Below are positions 1 through 7,956 of a stretch of 19,325 bases of DNA, one piece after another. Every line of letters begins with the position of its first letter. Positions within the stretch are counted from its first letter, which is position 1. The position numbers and the translations under genes are program-made. The notes beneath the pieces were generated by a model. It was not told the origin of the DNA, did not search any database, and saw nothing but the letters and a program-made list of their open reading frames with translations. The DNA is from JBBDMW01 sp040878005 (GTDB lineage: Bacteria > Chloroflexota > Dehalococcoidia > Lucifugimonadales > Lucifugimonadaceae), in the NCBI GenBank assembly GCA_040878005.1, contig JBBDMW010000037.1:1-19325 (forward strand). Reading direction: 5' to 3'.

Positions 1-235
1 GCGGCCACAGACTTACCGCCAACCTCAACGCACGAACGCACTGCAGGGCGTCCGTAGTAAGTAAGTCCGTAAAGTCCAACACGGCACCCGGCGCAAAACC
101 CAGGCTGCTGCTGACAGGCACCAACAAAAGTATGCACACCTGAAGGAGCCAAAAGGCCCAGGCGTGCACAACATCACCGGCCCGGCTCACTCCCCTGTAC
201 CTCACGAAGGAAGGAAAGTGAAAAAGGCGTCAAAC

Positions 236-351
236 CAATGACCAGCCGGAGACCGGTCCCAAAAGACAAGTCAGATAGCGACGGCTCACCTCGCCGGGAG
301 GTGAAACAGGAGTCACCTAATCAATGACCAGCCGCACGCGCTCCAAAAGAC
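236..351. repeat. Two diverged direct repeats, about 85 bp apart
   Basis: CAATGACCAGCCG occurs exactly at 236-248 and 322-334. In both copies it is followed, after a GC-rich stretch of 11 or 9 bp, by CAAAAGAC (260-267 and 344-351). Between the copies lies the perfect hairpin TCACCTC-GCCGG-GAGGTGA (286-304). A third CAAAAGAC occurs at 822-829 without the first half. The function is unknown. Confidence 0.6.
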
Positions 352-616
352 GACCCACCGGCCAGGCCGTCCCGCTCATCGGGGAGGAACACCGGGATAG
401 CAGGCGGCAATACCAGCGCCTGAAAGGCCGGGTTGAGTGTTGACCGCACGAGACCGATAAAGCACAAAAACCCGGACCACCAGGCCAGCGTGCTGGGCGA
501 CTGACCCTTTCGCACAACAACCAGCCCACTGGCCTCCCAGTCCGTAGACAGAACTGCCACGAAAGTCAGCAGCAGCCGGCTCACGCCGGACCACGAACCA
601 GACCAACAAAATAAAA

Positions 617-635
617 GGACGCACAGAGTGCGTCC
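617..635 (-). terminator. Rho-independent terminator, minus strand
   Basis: GGACGCAC and GTGCGTCC form an 8-bp perfect stem around a 3-nt loop. Read on the minus strand, the stem is followed directly by TTTTATTTT (616 downward), a good U-tract. It is the nearest credible terminator downstream of the VanZ-like gene, whose stop codon lies about 340 bp upstream on the same strand, so it may end that transcript. Confidence 0.55.
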
Positions 636-666
636 TCACCGAGCCGACCCTGAGCCGATAGGCGAA

Positions 667-723
667 CCTCGCAGAGTGTCCGAGCCGGAGGTGAGTAAAA
701 GCTGAAGCCTCGCAGAGTGTCCG
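667..723. repeat. 16-bp direct repeat, 41-bp period
   Basis: CCTCGCAGAGTGTCCG is present exactly at 667-682 and 708-723. A near-copy in the opposite orientation lies at 885-899 (GGACACTCTTCGAGG, 14 of 15 matching). GGACAC at 885-890 is also mirrored by GTGTCC at 917-922. Sequence between and beside the copies is related (GAGCCGGAGG, GACGCCGAAGGCGG), which suggests a longer degenerate unit. Confidence 0.6.
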
Positions 724-971
724 ACGCCGAAGGCGGAGTATAAACAGAAAAAGCGTCACATGGCGAAGATGCTACGCGCCCAAAACCGAATAGCCCCGAC
801 GCCGTTTATTGGGAACGCCGGCAAAAGACCATGACGCCCAAAACCCCTCAACCCCAGGTCTCTGGTTTGTACTTGCTTCGCTTTGGACACTCTTCGAGGC
901 TCGCCTTCCGGCTCGGGTGTCCGGTCGAGACAACATTGCGGTGAGGCGAAGTGGCCGCGGGGCAGCTGCGG

Positions 972-1844
972 TTACGGGGAGAACTTGATCTCTACGCGAT
1001 CCAGGTCCCGTATGACGTAGGACCCTGGAGATACTGGCTCATCGTTGACCTCCACCTGGACGGTGCCGGAGCGGCCGTCGGGACACAGGTCGCCATTGGT
1101 GTACGACTCGCCAGATGGAAGCGTCAGCGTGTCGCTGCGAAGCGTGCCACCGGCCATCCCCATGAACAAGGTGGGGGTCGCGAGGCCTCCTCCCTGGTCC
1201 AGGGTGAAAGGATGCACATGTATGTAGCCGTCACCGTGGGTGTGCAGCCATCCCGGCCTGCCGGGCAGGCGCGGCAGGGTCTCACCACAGATCTCAATGG
1301 TGTACGCAGCGTGCCAGTGGTCCCCCGGATACGGATACCCCGGGTTCCTTGCGATGACCAGGGCCATGACTGCCACGATTACGGCGACACATGAAGCGCC
1401 AACCATCATGACCAGGTAGCGTCGGTGCAGGCCCAGGTACTGGAGCATGAAGGCGCCCACCGCCCCGGCAATTGCGCCCATGGTGTTGTCAGCCAGGTCT
1501 CCAACCTGTAATGCCCGGACGTTGGGCATGGCGTGCTGGGCGAACTCCAGCGATGTGCCGAAGGTGAAGGCGACGGCCAGGGCTGCGATCACGGCCAGCC
1601 ACTGCTTCGTACGGTTCCTGTTGTCCCCCACCAGGATGAGGTATATGAGGCTGGCGAGCACTGCATGCGTGATGAAATGGCCCAGCGATGAAGCCATGCG
1701 GTCAGACAAGCCGGGCACGCGCGGGATCCGGGGAATCAACGCCAGGTACACCACGAAGGCCACCCAGGCGAACGTCAGAAGCCAGAGCGGGCTTTTCAGA
1801 CGGGAGGTCAACAATGATTCTCCAGTTTGTTGCTGGTGAAGCAC
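972..1844 (-). CDS. VanZ-like membrane protein with His-rich C-terminal domain
   Basis: Membrane protein of up to 290 residues. The first 165 residues match the VanZ-like pattern: hydrophobic segments at about 20-38, 56-73, 82-98, 118-135 and 143-165, with GHFITHA (55-61), LEFAQ (99-103), an Arg near 110, and D116/N120 in a GDLADNTMGAIAG stretch. VanZ-family proteins are linked to glycopeptide resistance, but most members have no known function. Residues 170-290 form a second, probably extracytoplasmic domain with DHWHAAY (175-181), a Cys at 186, HTHGDG (201-206) and HVHP (209-212). The clustered histidines suggest metal binding, which is inferred. The longest frame starts at a GTG (1844) without a clear ribosome binding site. 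A TTG at 1811 (codon 12) has GGAGA seven bases upstream and may be the real start. It is a single gene with no close same-strand neighbour. Confidence 0.85.
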   Translation of the reverse strand: MLHQQQTGESLLTSRLKSPLWLLTFAWVAFVVYLALIPRIPRVPGLSDRMASSLGHFITHAVLASLIYLILVGDNRNRTKQWLAVIAALAVAFTFGTSLEFAQHAMPNVRALQVGDLADNTMGAIAGAVGAFMLQYLGLHRRYLVMMVGASCVAVIVAVMALVIARNPGYPYPGDHWHAAYTIEICGETLPRLPGRPGWLHTHGDGYIHVHPFTLDQGGGLATPTLFMGMAGGTLRSDTLTLPSGESYTNGDLCPDGRSGTVQVEVNDEPVSPGSYVIRDLDRVEIKFSP

Positions 1845-2425
1845 AGTGAAGGCTTGTTCAGACCGGAAACATCACGAGCCCGAGTGTCGCAAAGTGTGGA
1901 GATCGGGCATCGCCTCTTGCGCGTCATAGTGGTCCGGCCCACCGGGGAGCCGGGCGGTGCAATCTCGCATATGAATCAGACAACGTGCTGTGCCTGTGAG
2001 GACGGTCCGGGGTACAAGACATTCAGACGCGTCATGGCCTCGTCTGTGGCGGTGTAAACAGCAAGCATGTGTTCAAGATCGTCCATGAAACGATGACCAG
2101 TGATCAAGTGCAAGATGGTCAAGCCCCGATACGTTGCCCACGCAGCCAGCCGCGAGCCTGTACACCGCGGCATCTGCTTCCAGAGTACCGGATGGCTTAC
2201 GACGTCTTCAGTTACTTATTCATACTGGAACGATAAGTTGTACGAACAATTGCAGGTCGGGGACTCTGGCATCAGATCGTAAACAGGACGCAGCAAACAA
2301 CAAAGTAAGCTAATGGACGTCCCCAGGCTGATACACGTGTTCAAATTTCCCGGCTTGTTGTTGCCAGGGGCCGCCCGTTATGACTGTATAAGCTCGGTGC
2401 AGGCGCCAGGGTCATGCCCTCAGAA
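1845..2425. other. Long intergenic region, little recognisable
   Basis: About 580 bp between the VanZ-like gene and the terminator of the dapA cluster. I see no RNA gene, repeat or strong promoter. The only frame worth naming is the 65-codon minus-strand one at 1976-2173, listed separately with low confidence. Confidence 0.5.
1976..2173 (-). CDS. Possible small hypothetical protein (65 aa)
   Basis: ATG-started frame with GGAAG three bases before the start. It encodes 65 residues with a mixed, soluble-looking composition (HRFMDDLEHMLAVYTATDE in the middle). No family is recognised and no promoter is evident. It ends 131 bp before the start of the VanZ-like gene on the same strand. It may be chance, since the region is otherwise gene-free. 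It could also be the remnant of a longer gene. Confidence 0.2.
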   Translation of the reverse strand: MPRCTGSRLAAWATYRGLTILHLITGHRFMDDLEHMLAVYTATDEAMTRLNVLYPGPSSQAQHVV

Positions 2426-2461
2426 AGCAGTAGCCCCCGGCGACTGCCGGGGGCTACTGCT
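2426..2461 (-). terminator. Terminator hairpin of the rpsO-dapA cluster
   Basis: A 16-bp perfect inverted repeat (AGCAGTAGCCCCCGGC at 2426-2441, pairing with 2446-2461) closes a 4-nt loop. It sits 41 bp past the dapA stop. Read on the minus strand it is followed only by TTTCTG, so the U-tract is weak, but the stem is very GC-rich. Confidence 0.75.
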
Positions 2462-2502
2462 CATGTCTGCGTCACGGTGGACAGAACGAATACAGACGCC
2501 AA

Positions 2503-3393
2503 TTACACAGGCAGATCTATTTCGTAGCGGTCCATGACAGGGTCAAACTTCTGCCTGAAGTCATCTGGCGCCTCAATCATGGGCAGGCGCGGCGGACCAG
2601 CATCGAAGCCCGCACGATTAACCGCGTACTTGATCGGGATCGGGTTGGTGATCCAAAAGAGCGCCTGAATCAATGGCAACATCCTCCGATGCTCTCGTGC
2701 AGCACTCTCAACCTCACCCTCCAGTATCAGGCCAATCATGCGCTTGATCTGGTTGCCAATGATGTTGGATGCCACGCTGACGATGCCGTAGCCACCAGTG
2801 CACATGATCGGAAACGTCTCACTGTCGTTCCCGCTCCAGACAAGGAAACCATCCGGGGCGCCATCGATGACAGCGGTGATTTGCTCAGGGGTGCTCGACG
2901 CCTCTTTGACACCCACGATGTTATCGATGCGCGCCAGCCGCAACGTTGTCTCGGTGGTCATATTCAGGGCAGTGCGGCCCGGCACGTTGTACAGCACGCC
3001 GGGGATGTTCACACTCGAGGCTATTGCCTTGAAGTGCTGGTAGAGGCCTTCCTGCGGTGGCTTGCTATAGGCGGGCACCGTCAACAGAAGTGCGTCCACG
3101 CCAAGCTTCTCCGCTTCACGCGACAGCTCAATGGAGCGAATCGTGTTGTTGTCAGTGGTTCCGGCAACCACCGCCGCACGATCGCCCACCTCGTCTTTGA
3201 CCTCTCCGAACAGGCGCAGCCGCTCCTCATCAGACATGGAAGGCGCCTCGCCGGTCGTGCCGCCAATCACCAGGCCGTCAGACCCGGAATTTATCAGCGC
3301 CCGCGCCAGCTTTCTCGCCTGCGGGTAGTTCACAGCGCCGTTGTGATCAAACGGCGTGACCATTGCCGTTAGTAGTCGTCCCAGTTCAGCCAT
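2503..3393 (-). CDS. dapA: 4-hydroxy-tetrahydrodipicolinate synthase
   Basis: Cytoplasmic TIM-barrel aldolase that condenses pyruvate with aspartate semialdehyde, the first committed step of diaminopimelate/lysine synthesis. The 296 residues match the usual family length. Visible signatures are GGTTGEAP (44-51, with the conserved Thr pair at 46-47), YNVPGRT (135-141, with catalytic Tyr135 and substrate-carboxylate Arg140) and VGVKEAS with Schiff-base Lys163. The ATG start has AAAGGA about 9 bases upstream. It is the last gene of the minus-strand cluster, 86 bp after asd and just before a strong terminator hairpin, so its substrate is made by its direct neighbour. Related family members (N-acetylneuraminate lyase, KDG aldolase) are possible by fold, but the asd/dapB context argues for DapA. 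Confidence 0.96.
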   Translation of the reverse strand: MAELGRLLTAMVTPFDHNGAVNYPQARKLARALINSGSDGLVIGGTTGEAPSMSDEERLRLFGEVKDEVGDRAAVVAGTTDNNTIRSIELSREAEKLGVDALLLTVPAYSKPPQEGLYQHFKAIASSVNIPGVLYNVPGRTALNMTTETTLRLARIDNIVGVKEASSTPEQITAVIDGAPDGFLVWSGNDSETFPIMCTGGYGIVSVASNIIGNQIKRMIGLILEGEVESAAREHRRMLPLIQALFWITNPIPIKYAVNRAGFDAGPPRLPMIEAPDDFRQKFDPVMDRYEIDLPV

Positions 3394-3479
3394 CGGTACA
3401 TTCCTTTGCCGGCCGTCATGCAGGCCACAGTCATGACAAATAGCCTGTGTTCACCCGCTGACGGTCAGTAAAGAACAGT

Positions 3480-4520
3480 CTAAGCGACCGTCCTGCTTGG
3501 CCGCAGGCAGTCCCTGCGAACAACCTCATCCATGATCTGCAGTGCATTCAATGCTGCGCCCTTGCGAAGGTTGTCGCACGCCAGCCACAGTGCGAGCCCA
3601 TTTGCAAGTGACAGGTCTGAACGAATCCTGCCCACCAGCACATCGTCACGCCCCTCGGCCTGGCTTGGCATAGGGTAGAGATTGTTGGCCGGATCGTCCA
3701 CAACTGTAACGCCGGGGAATGCAGCCAGGGCTTCCCGCGCGGCGTCCGCTGAAACCGGCTGCTCGAACTCAATTTGGGCAGACTCGCTGTGAGAAACGTT
3801 CACTGGAACTCGCACGCAGGTAGCGGAAAGAGGCAAAGCCGGGGCGTGCATGATCTTTCGACTCTCATTGATCATCTTGTGCTCTTCCTTGGTGTACCCA
3901 TCTGGCTGGAAGTCATCAACGTGCGGCAGGACATTGAAGGCGATCTGGTGCGGATACACAGACGAAGTCGGCTCCTTGCCCGCAAGAATGTCTTTTGACT
4001 GCTCGGTGAGTTCCGTCTGAGCTGCGGCCCCGGTGCCCGTCACCGCCTGGTAGGTCGCGACGGTAACCCGGGTGATGGGGCTTGCCGAACGGAGCGATGC
4101 CAGCACCATTACCAGCGGCGTGGTGGTGCAGTTTGGCGTGGATATGATCCCGCGGTGCCATTCCACATCTGCGCCGTTGACCTCCGGAACCACCAGTGGC
4201 ACGTCATCCGCCATGCGGAATGCACTGCCGTCATCGATCACCAGCGCACCGCGCTTTACGGCCTCAGGCGCAAGGGCGAGGCTGACTTCCGAGGTCGCCG
4301 AAACGAATGCCACGTCCACGCCTTCAAAGGCGTCAGGAACCGCTTCGATTACGGTCAACTCCTCGTTTCCGTAAGGCAGCGTGCTGCCTGCCGACCGGAA
4401 AGATGCCATTGCGACGATGCGGTTTGCGGGGTGCCCGCGCTTTTTAAGCAGGCCCAGGGCTATTCGCCCCACTGCCCCTGTGGCCCCAACGATGGCGATA
4501 TTCAGTGGTTCGTTAGACAT
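3480..4520 (-). CDS. asd: Aspartate-semialdehyde dehydrogenase
   Basis: NADPH-dependent enzyme that converts aspartyl phosphate to aspartate semialdehyde, the branch point to lysine, diaminopimelate, threonine and methionine. The frame is open for 36 more codons upstream, to 4628, but that extension is not family-like. The ATG at 4520 (MSNEPLNIAIVG) places the dinucleotide-binding GATGAVG at residues 12-18 and gives 346 residues, the usual size. Active-site Cys131 lies in STPNCTTTP, and the catalytic His is probably His244 in VPVNVSHSES. GAGAG lies about 7 bases before this ATG. It sits between dapB (151 bp upstream) and dapA (86 bp downstream), so three enzymes around the same intermediate are transcribed together. 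Confidence 0.96.
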   Translation of the reverse strand: MSNEPLNIAIVGATGAVGRIALGLLKKRGHPANRIVAMASFRSAGSTLPYGNEELTVIEAVPDAFEGVDVAFVSATSEVSLALAPEAVKRGALVIDDGSAFRMADDVPLVVPEVNGADVEWHRGIISTPNCTTTPLVMVLASLRSASPITRVTVATYQAVTGTGAAAQTELTEQSKDILAGKEPTSSVYPHQIAFNVLPHVDDFQPDGYTKEEHKMINESRKIMHAPALPLSATCVRVPVNVSHSESAQIEFEQPVSADAAREALAAFPGVTVVDDPANNLYPMPSQAEGRDDVLVGRIRSDLSLANGLALWLACDNLRKGAALNALQIMDEVVRRDCLRPSRTVA

Positions 4521-4671
4521 TTTGAATCTCTCTTGCAGGAAAGCGCACGCCAATGCGGCGCATCCGCTCGTTTGAATCTCAGGATACGGCCACAGGCGTT
4601 GCTGTGAAACCGCCTGGCGGAAAAGCAAGTGCCGGCCGACCGCGCAAAATTCCGCCTGGAGGCGCAGCCGG

Positions 4672-5484
4672 CTATGGCTTTGGCTTGCTCAGGCCCAGGA
4701 CGTTGTCCAGGCCCACGACCATGTGGTCAAGGGTCATCACATGCTTGACAGCAAGCAAGACGCCGGGCATGAAACTTTCGCGGTTGATCGAGTCGTGGAT
4801 CATCGTCAGGGTCTGGCCCTGGGCGCCAAACACCACCTCGTGCCTCGCGACCCTGCCTGGCATTCGGGCGCTGTGAATGTTGATCCCTTCGAACACTCCG
4901 CCGCGGGCACCCGGCAGCGTCTCTGTCTCCGGCACGTTGGATTTGAATGGCCGACCCCGGTTTTCAGCAATGGAGCGGGCAATGGACAAGGCCGTGCCCG
5001 AGGGGGAGTCTACCTTGGCCTCGTGATGGCTTTCTATAAGGTCAGCGTAGTCAAAGTACTTCGCCGATATACCAGCAAGGTGACCAAGCAAGACAGCGCC
5101 CAGCGCGAAGTTTGAAGCAGAAATGACTCCCACAGCCCGGGCTGATGCAAGGCGGGCGGCCTCTTCCATATCAGCCTCAGTGAGGCCGGTAGAGCCTGAC
5201 ACCACCCGAACACCGGCCTCGAGGGCGGTACTGATGGCTTTCATCGCCGCCTCGCCGTTAGTGAAGTCAACGACGACGTCAGCATCAACGTATTCAAGCA
5301 GCGTACTGAGATCCGTGAGGAGCCGAACACTCCCGGACCCGTCTGGCAGGGGAATGGACTCACCGGCAGCGCGAACATCAGCCGCCCCAACCGGCACCAG
5401 GTCGGGGTCGGCTGTCACGGCGCCCAGGACGGTGGAACCCATCCTGCCGAGAACGCCGTTTATGGCTACCTGGATGCGGGGCAA
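4672..5484 (-). CDS. dapB: 4-hydroxy-tetrahydrodipicolinate reductase
   Basis: NAD(P)H-dependent reductase acting after DapA in the diaminopimelate/lysine pathway. The 270 residues are the normal length. The N-terminal nucleotide-binding loop reads NGVLGRMG (9-16), a slight variant of the common GAxGRMG. The catalytic signature ESHHEAKVDSPSGTA (151-165) contains the His pair 153/154, Lys157 and the substrate-binding SGT. FTNGEAA and SGSTG (96-100) fit the cofactor site. The start is a TTG at 5484, because no ATG or GTG in this frame leaves the Rossmann motif intact. Its GAGGCGG ribosome binding site lies in the 24-bp gap after the pnp stop, so translation may be coupled to pnp. The neighbours asd and dapA support the assignment. 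Confidence 0.95.
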   Translation of the reverse strand: MPRIQVAINGVLGRMGSTVLGAVTADPDLVPVGAADVRAAGESIPLPDGSGSVRLLTDLSTLLEYVDADVVVDFTNGEAAMKAISTALEAGVRVVSGSTGLTEADMEEAARLASARAVGVISASNFALGAVLLGHLAGISAKYFDYADLIESHHEAKVDSPSGTALSIARSIAENRGRPFKSNVPETETLPGARGGVFEGINIHSARMPGRVARHEVVFGAQGQTLTMIHDSINRESFMPGVLLAVKHVMTLDHMVVGLDNVLGLSKPKP

Positions 5485-5508
5485 AACTCAGCCGCCTCAG
5501 CTATGCGC

Positions 5509-7842
5509 TTACCGGCGCCTGGGCGGAGGGCCTGAACGCCTGCCGCCATCGTATCCGCCCACTGGCCGACGACCTCCGCGGTCACTGCCGCCGTCATCAT
5601 CGCCGGGACCCCTGCGCGGGCCGCGGTCTCCACCGTCCCGGCCACCACGATCCCCGAAGCCGCCGCCTCTCCCGCCGCGGTCACCGCCGCCTTCACGACG
5701 CTCTCCGCCACCGCCACCTGCACGGTCTCGCGGGCTGCCCATCTCCGGGGTACCGCCACGCTTCTGCTCCACTACCGCACGGGCCGAGAGGTCAACACGT
5801 CCCATGTGGTCGATGTTTATGACCATGACTTCAAGTGTGTCGCCCAACTTGACCACTGACTCCACATCCGGAACACGGTGGTCGGCCAACTCGCTGATGT
5901 GCACCAGTCCGTCCTTGCCGGGCAGAATCTGGACGAACGCGCCAAACGGCATGATGCGAACCACCTTGCCGGTGTAAACACTGCCCACTTCAACTTCTCG
6001 CGTGAGCGCCTCGATCTGGGCCTTGGCCTTTTCAGCCGCTTCCTTGTCGGGCGACCCAATGACCACGGTGCCGTCATCGGAAACGTCGATCGACACACCA
6101 AACTCGTCGATCATGCCGCGGATCACGCTTCCACCAGGGCCGATTATTGCGCCGATCTTGTCCGTGGGAATCCTGATAGTCAGCATTCGCGGAGCGAAGG
6201 GACTCAGGTCTGAGCGGGGGGAACTGATCGTGGCATTCATGTGGTCCAGGATCTGGAGGCGTGCGACTCGCGCCTGCTCCAGGGCCTTTTCCATGATCTT
6301 GTAATCAATGCCCTTGATCTTTATGTCCATCTGGAGGGCGGTTATACCTTCAGCGGTGCCGGCCACCTTGAAGTCCATATCCCCGGCGTGGTCTTCCGCT
6401 CCCTGGATGTCAGTCAACACCACAGCCTGACCATTGGGTCCAGTGATGAGACCCATTGCAATGCCGGCCACGGGCGCCTTGATGGGCACGCCAGCGTCCA
6501 TGAGGGAGAGCGTGCCGGCGCAAACGCTGCCCATTGACGTGGAGCCGTTGGAACTGACCGCTTCCGAAACCAACCGTATGGTGTAGGGGAAATCTGCCTG
6601 TGACGGAATCACGGGCCTCAAGGCACGCTCAGCGAGCACGCCGTGGCCTATTTCCCGCCGACCGGTGAAGCCGTACCGGCCAGCCTCTCCTGTTGAGTAC
6701 GGAGGAAAATTGTAGTGGTGGATGAAATGCTTCTCAGTCTCCAGTCCGAGCGTGTCGACCCGCTGTCGCTCACCGGCGGACGCGAGAGTGAGGGCATTGA
6801 GGATCTGGGTCTCGCCCCTTGTGAAGATGCCCGAGCCATGAGTCCTTGGGAGATACCCCACTTCTGAATGAAGCGGTCGAATCTCCTCGAGTGTTCGTCC
6901 GTCGGGGCGACGGCCTTCCTGGAGAATGGCTTCGCGCACGGCTTCTTTCTCAAGGGTGTAAAGAACCCCCTGGATCACACGCTCGTCATGCTCAGCGGAC
7001 AACGCGGCCTTGGCAGCGCTCATGATCTCGTCAATAGCATTCTGGCGAGACTGCTTGTCGCCAAGCTGGGCGAGCGCCTGCTTCATGGAATCGCCCACGT
7101 GTGCGCGAACTGCTTCGTCTGCAACTCCCTGGGCCGGGTCGGCTTCAGGCATAGGCCACTTCTGCTTGCCTATCTGCGACTGCATCTCCCGGATCTGTGC
7201 GACGATCTCCCCGTTGACCTCCTGGGCCAGTTGGAGAGCATCGACAAGCACACTTTCGGATACGAAGTTTGCGCCTGCCTCAACCATCATGATGGCGTCA
7301 GCGGTGCCGGCGACTGTGAGGTCCAGCAGGCTGCCCTGGAGCTCTTCGTACGTGGGATTGACCACGAGCTCGCCGTCAACGAGGCCTATGACACACGCCC
7401 CCACCGGGTCATCGTAGGGAATGTCTGAAATTGCCAGCGCTGCGGAGGCGCCAAGGATGCTGATTGCGGTATGCGGGTTCACCCGATCCGCTGAGAGCAC
7501 TTCCACGATTACCTGCACTTCATTGTGGAAGTTCTTGGGGAACAACGGCCGAAGGGGCCTGTCAATGAGGCGGCAGTTGAGAATCGCTTCCGTGCTGGGG
7601 CGGCCTTCACGCTTGAAGAATCCGCCGGGGAGCTTGCCTACTGCGTAGGCTTTTTCTGCAACGTCAATGGTCAGGGGAAGAAAATCAGCGCCAGGCCTTG
7701 GGGTTTTATTGGCGGTGGCGGCTATCAGGAGGAGGGTGTCACCGTACCTGACCGTCAGGGAGCCATTCGCGAGGTTTGCCAGCCGACCGGTTTCGAGCTC
7801 AAGGACTCGACCGCCGACTTCCATTTCAAATCTAGAAATCAT
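5509..7842 (-). CDS. pnp: Polyribonucleotide nucleotidyltransferase (PNPase) with RGG-like tail
   Basis: Phosphorolytic 3'-5' exoribonuclease, normally a trimer in the RNA degradosome, acting in mRNA turnover. The protein is about 777 residues, longer than the usual 700 or so. Domains in order are the first RNase PH domain (about 10-145), a helical linker (about 150-300), the second RNase PH domain (about 320-540) with FTGRREIGHG, GSTSMGSVCAG and EDHAGDMDFKVAGT (484-497), a KH domain with IIGPGG (567-572), and an S1 domain (620-690). From about 697 to the end is a low-complexity Gly/Arg/Asp tail with many RGG-type triplets, probably an RNA-binding extension. ATG 7842 is preferred over the TTG one codon earlier, with GGA 6 bases upstream. 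It follows rpsO, the classic arrangement. The 114-bp gap between them holds two small hairpins (7862-7878 and 7896-7907). Confidence 0.97.
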   Translation of the reverse strand: MISRFEMEVGGRVLELETGRLANLANGSLTVRYGDTLLLIAATANKTPRPGADFLPLTIDVAEKAYAVGKLPGGFFKREGRPSTEAILNCRLIDRPLRPLFPKNFHNEVQVIVEVLSADRVNPHTAISILGASAALAISDIPYDDPVGACVIGLVDGELVVNPTYEELQGSLLDLTVAGTADAIMMVEAGANFVSESVLVDALQLAQEVNGEIVAQIREMQSQIGKQKWPMPEADPAQGVADEAVRAHVGDSMKQALAQLGDKQSRQNAIDEIMSAAKAALSAEHDERVIQGVLYTLEKEAVREAILQEGRRPDGRTLEEIRPLHSEVGYLPRTHGSGIFTRGETQILNALTLASAGERQRVDTLGLETEKHFIHHYNFPPYSTGEAGRYGFTGRREIGHGVLAERALRPVIPSQADFPYTIRLVSEAVSSNGSTSMGSVCAGTLSLMDAGVPIKAPVAGIAMGLITGPNGQAVVLTDIQGAEDHAGDMDFKVAGTAEGITALQMDIKIKGIDYKIMEKALEQARVARLQILDHMNATISSPRSDLSPFAPRMLTIRIPTDKIGAIIGPGGSVIRGMIDEFGVSIDVSDDGTVVIGSPDKEAAEKAKAQIEALTREVEVGSVYTGKVVRIMPFGAFVQILPGKDGLVHISELADHRVPDVESVVKLGDTLEVMVINIDHMGRVDLSARAVVEQKRGGTPEMGSPRDRAGGGGGERREGGGDRGGRGGGFGDRGGRDGGDRGPRRGPGDDDGGSDRGGRRPVGGYDGGRRSGPPPRRR

Positions 7843-7956
7843 CAACTATCCATTCTTCTTCTGCGAAATTCACTCGCACAATGCAGCGAGGAATTACTGG
7901 AGCCAGTCCTTCCCGGATCGGACAGGCTGGGACGCGGCCCTTTAAAAACGCTGCGA

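Larger units (their letters stand above)
1..971. other. Gene-free left edge with degenerate repeats
   Basis: No reading frame here has a convincing start, ribosome binding site and recognisable protein. The longer minus-strand frames run through a terminator-like hairpin (617-635) and repeat copies, so they are probably fortuitous. The stretch holds two diverged copies of a roughly 30-bp element (236-267 and 322-351), a 16-bp direct repeat (667-682 and 708-723) with an inverted near-copy at 885-899, and a 7-bp perfect hairpin at 286-304. One minus-strand frame (321-584) faintly resembles a transporter segment and is discussed as a finding. The region may be decayed coding DNA or the flank of an element lying off the left edge. 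Confidence 0.6.

Noticed and set aside
376..759. 127-codon minus-strand frame in the left edge
   Set aside because: It reads through the terminator-like hairpin at 617-635 and both copies of the 16-bp repeat, and the protein resembles nothing.
4521..4628. Upstream extension of the asd frame (36 more codons)
   Set aside because: The extension is not family-like, and the ATG at 4520 puts the nucleotide-binding motif at the normal place.
5123..5977. 284-codon plus-strand Pro/Ser-rich frame
   Set aside because: It is antisense to dapB and the repetitive GC-rich tail of pnp. The composition is explained by the complement of the RGG-type codons.
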